A stretch of DNA of 64,000 nt from Flagellimonas oceani. GTDB taxonomy: Bacteria; Bacteroidota; Bacteroidia; Flavobacteriales; Flavobacteriaceae. Positions within the stretch are counted from its first letter, which is position 1. Each line of letters starts with the position of its first letter. A program made the position numbers and the translations under genes. The notes beneath the pieces are model-generated. The model worked only from the letters and a program-made list of their open reading frames with translations. It ran no database searches and was not told where the DNA came from. The stretch is taken from assembly GCF_011068285.1 (NCBI RefSeq), contig NZ_CP049616.1, positions 1,592,501 to 1,656,500 on the forward strand. The letters run 5' to 3'. Positions 61,726-64,000 of the stretch are shown in pieces.

Positions 61726-62154
61726 TTAAAGTATCTCGACCACTTCAAGGTCAAATACCAAATCGTGGCCGGCCAACGGGTGGTTGGCATCTATGATAAT
61801 ATCTTCTTCTTCTACCTTGGCCACTCTAAACTGCTGCTCTTGTCCTTGTGCATTGGAGCCTACCAAGCCCATGCCCACCTCTGGCTTAAGGTCTTCGGGC
61901 AATTGTGTTTTTGAGATTTTCTGAAAAAGTGCGTCGTTTACCTCTCCATACGCCTCTTCCTTGTCTATAGTGATGGTTTTCTTTTCGTTGACCTCCATAT
62001 CGATAAGCCCTTTTTCAAAACCTGGTATAAGTTGACCCTGTCCCAATGCAACTTCCATAGGTTCGCGTTCCAGTGAACTGTCAAAAACCTGTCCATTGGT
62101 CAATTTACCTGTGTAGTGCACCTTTACAGTGTCATTCTCTTTTACTTTACTCAT
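61726..62154 (-). CDS. FKBP-type peptidyl-prolyl isomerase (SlyD-like)
   Basis: From ATG 62154 the 142-residue protein starts MSKVKENDTVKVHYTGKLTN. It has the FKBP core interrupted by an insert-in-flap domain (about 70-125) as in SlyD, with FEKGLIDMEVNEKKTITID before it. SlyD-type enzymes catalyse proline isomerisation and act as chaperones. The metal-binding His-rich tail of E. coli SlyD is absent. The ATG at 62190 would only add unconserved residues. Confidence 0.9.
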   Translation of the reverse strand: MSKVKENDTVKVHYTGKLTNGQVFDSSLEREPMEVALGQGQLIPGFEKGLIDMEVNEKKTITIDKEEAYGEVNDALFQKISKTQLPEDLKPEVGMGLVGSNAQGQEQQFRVAKVEEEDIIIDANHPLAGHDLVFDLEVVEIL

Positions 62155-62310
62155 AATTTTGTTTATAGTTTTAAAATCAAAACGTTGCAAATATAAAGGG
62201 TATAAAATGGTTCAACGAAAGAGTTGGCCGATACCTTTGGAAAATTTGGATTTTTGACCAAGTTCGCTCTAATTTGCGCCGGAATTCTATAGAAATATGT
62301 TAAATAGCAT

Positions 62311-62340
62311 AAAAAAGGCCCACAACGTGGACCTTAGTTT
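62311..62340 (-). terminator. Terminator of the metalloprotease gene
   Basis: On the minus strand AAGGTCCAC, GTT and GTGGGCCTT are followed by TTTT, with one mismatch in the stem. It begins about 25 bp after the gene stop at 62360. Confidence 0.75.
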
Positions 62341-62359
62341 TTTTAATCCAAGCTATGCT

Positions 62360-63421
62360 TTATTTCTTGTCTGTATTCACAAAACCTACTGGCATTAAAA
62401 GTATTTCTTTGGAAGCAATGTTGAGTCCTTCAGATGTATCGCCTTCCTCTAAGGTGCTTAAATCAACACCCGGTGTTCCTCGTGGTAGGTCGTACTGCTC
62501 CCCTACGCTTGCCGCACCATAGCCTAGGTCTTTCATGGAGCCGGCCGTGATCCTGCTCAATGGATTTTCACCCAAGTTCAAGAACCCGGTCATCAATTCA
62601 TTGTTCAAGGTGGACTCTTGCCAGTGGCCAAATGCCGTTCCTGGTCCATAAAGGCTTTCTATGGGCAGTTCCCCTGTTCCTCCCTCAGCATTCCAGAATA
62701 CGTTTGCCTTGTGACCTGCAAAATATGGGGTGGTCTCGCCACCTAGCATCAAGGTTCTGTCAAATCCAAAATCAGCTGTGTTCCAAAGTGTTCCAATGCC
62801 CAAAACGTGTCCCATTTCATGAACAATCACATCTTCGAACAAATCCAAGCTTTCCAAAAAGTCCAGATCCTCTACATCAAAATACATAACGCCCGAAATT
62901 GGCAAGAAATCACTTGTTCGGACAAAATTGGGTCCAGCCTGCCCCAAGACACCGCCAGGACCGTCGATTGGTGCCAATGCCACTTCTATTACTATATCGT
63001 CCAAGGTTCCATCCACAGCAGGCGGAAAACCTGTAAATGCAGATGGAATGGTTCCTGTTATGGATGGAACGTCCTTTATAATGATTCGCTCCCATCGGGC
63101 TGCAGCTTGATCAAATACTTCTTGCTGACGTTCGGTGGGCGGCAACAAAAACTTTAGGCTGATATTAAAGCGTCCGTTATCGGTACCTGCAGCGCCTGTT
63201 GCCCTTGCGGTTGAAATGTCCGTAGTGATCAGATCATCCAAAATAATGGGCTCTCCTGTGCGTGCTGCAAGCGTTACCAATGTAGGTTCGGACTTTTGGA
63301 TAGAGTTTATATCTTCGTCCATACCAGCATCGTTGGAGCAAGAGGAAAAAATCAGCATTCCCGCGGCTGCTGTAAATGATAAAGAATAACGGAAAGATTT
63401 TGTGAGGTTTCTCGTAATCAT
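62360..63421 (-). CDS. Leishmanolysin-like zinc metalloprotease, lipoprotein
   Basis: From ATG 63421 the protein has 353 residues with a signal and lipobox (FSSC). The zinc motif VHEMGHVLGIGTLWN near residue 210 (HExxHxxGxG) and the downstream Met-turn region resemble leishmanolysin/metzincin proteases. The N-terminal half (TTDISTARATG ... FLLPPTERQQEVF) likely holds a pro-region. It probably degrades extracellular protein at the cell surface. The frame to 63454 upstream lacks a signal-like start. Confidence 0.87.
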   Translation of the reverse strand: MITRNLTKSFRYSLSFTAAAGMLIFSSCSNDAGMDEDINSIQKSEPTLVTLAARTGEPIILDDLITTDISTARATGAAGTDNGRFNISLKFLLPPTERQQEVFDQAAARWERIIIKDVPSITGTIPSAFTGFPPAVDGTLDDIVIEVALAPIDGPGGVLGQAGPNFVRTSDFLPISGVMYFDVEDLDFLESLDLFEDVIVHEMGHVLGIGTLWNTADFGFDRTLMLGGETTPYFAGHKANVFWNAEGGTGELPIESLYGPGTAFGHWQESTLNNELMTGFLNLGENPLSRITAGSMKDLGYGAASVGEQYDLPRGTPGVDLSTLEEGDTSEGLNIASKEILLMPVGFVNTDKK

Positions 63422-63592
63422 GTTCTCAATTTTTAAGTTAATGTAGTAAACCAAAGTTTTGATTTTAACTCAATTTAACAAAAAAAAGGAGATTACTCTA
63501 ACCTTGTGCCAAAACAGGAATGATTATGTATAGAATGGAATTATATATGTAAGAATGGTTGTTTTTTAATGATAATTGATTGAATCCTGAAA

Positions 63593-64000
63593 TCACTTCT
63601 CGTTGACCTCTACCAGTTTATCATCGTTCCACTCACCTCCGGCCACTACTCCGCCATCGGCATCATAAAACTTACCGGTGCCGCTTCGCTTATCGTTTTT
63701 CCACTCACCTGTGTACTTTTCCCCGTTGGGCCAGTAGTATGTTCCGTAGCCATTTCGCTTGTCATCTTTATAGCTTCCTACGTAGTATTCGCCATCGGCC
63801 CAGTAAAAAGTGCCCTCTCCATGGCGTTGGTTATTGGCCCATTCCCCTTCGTATCGGCTTCCGGTCTCCAAAAGTGCAACGCCAAAACCATGGGCCTTGC
63901 CATCTTTAACCTGACCGATATAGTGCATTTGGTTGCCTTTCTTACTTTTGAAGGTAATGTATTCCCCGAAGGATTTTTGCTGAAGCTGCTTTTTTAGACG
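63593..64000 (-). CDS. MORN-repeat protein, cut by right window edge
   Basis: The frame is open to base 64000 and the last visible segment is RLKKQLQQKSFGEYITF, so the true start is beyond the window. Five to six MORN repeats are visible (YEGEWANNQRHGEGTFYWAD, YVGSYKDDKRNGYGTYYWPN, YTGEWKNDKRSGTGKFYDAD). MORN repeats form beta-hairpin rods that bind proteins or lipids. Role unknown. Confidence 0.85.
   Translation of the reverse strand, partial: RLKKQLQQKSFGEYITFKSKKGNQMHYIGQVKDGKAHGFGVALLETGSRYEGEWANNQRHGEGTFYWADGEYYVGSYKDDKRNGYGTYYWPNGEKYTGEWKNDKRSGTGKFYDADGGVVAGGEWNDDKLVEVNEK

Overview
This window is from a Bacteroidota chromosome, most likely a marine member of the Flavobacteriaceae. It looks like the Muricauda/Allomuricauda/Flagellimonas group, but that is an inference from protein style only. 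The evidence is promoters of the TAnnTTTG type, many short secreted lipoproteins (lipobox followed by acidic residues), a 287-residue Bacteroidota-type primary sigma factor, bifunctional HisB and HisIE, and a moderate-to-low GC content. No rRNA, tRNA or CRISPR array was found.

Layout. 1-746 is the end of a prohibitin-like gene. 757-8876 is a full histidine operon (hisG-D-C-B-H-A-[DinB-like]-[SMR transporter]-F-IE). It is preceded by a his leader peptide with three His codons and a terminator/antiterminator, i.e. transcription attenuation. 8940-11581 is a VWA protein/AAA+ ATPase pair, 12222-13890 is cysM-cysE, and 13983-15294 holds small conserved genes.

15551-30195 is a 14.6-kb integrated element. 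A large serine recombinase sits at its left end. The element is inserted inside a DUF72 gene at a shared 7-bp core, ACAAAGG. The left host fragment (15380-15562) is cut off after residue 59. At the right end the element supplies its own, different 5' end that continues in frame into the host 3' part (30033-30917), so a complete hybrid DUF72 gene exists in the integrated state. Reconstructed attP and attB both show dyad symmetry around the core. Cargo includes umuC-umuD (in that order), an SRAP/HMCES-like protein, a solo tyrosine-recombinase catalytic domain, a DUF4145 protein, an XRE regulator, a putative DNA-binding protein, two lipoproteins and many unknowns. There are no recognisable phage structural or conjugation genes.

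30918-64000 is ordinary chromosome with small accessory patches: thioesterase, M19 dipeptidase, a protein with a degenerate Hpt domain, rpoD, a DEAD/DEAH helicase, a glycosyltransferase, an AT-rich XRE/zinc-ribbon island (39.3-40.6 kb), a universal stress protein, aldehyde dehydrogenase, lipoproteins, a GntR regulator, mobA-moaD (MoaD lacks its C-terminal Gly-Gly), a VWA lipoprotein, two DUF1080 proteins, an overlapping four-gene operon of cell-envelope functions (cytochrome/FG-GAP lipoprotein, 3D-domain protein, amidase, M14 carboxypeptidase), pirin, a beta-lactamase-family hydrolase, menB, an alpha/beta hydrolase, a beta-barrel protein, an unusual HTH-membrane-lipobox-beta-lactamase fusion, an FKBP isomerase, a metalloprotease and a MORN-repeat protein running off the right edge.

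The observations most worth following are the gene-splitting, gene-rebuilding serine-recombinase element, the his attenuator, and the HTH/beta-lactamase-fold membrane fusion.
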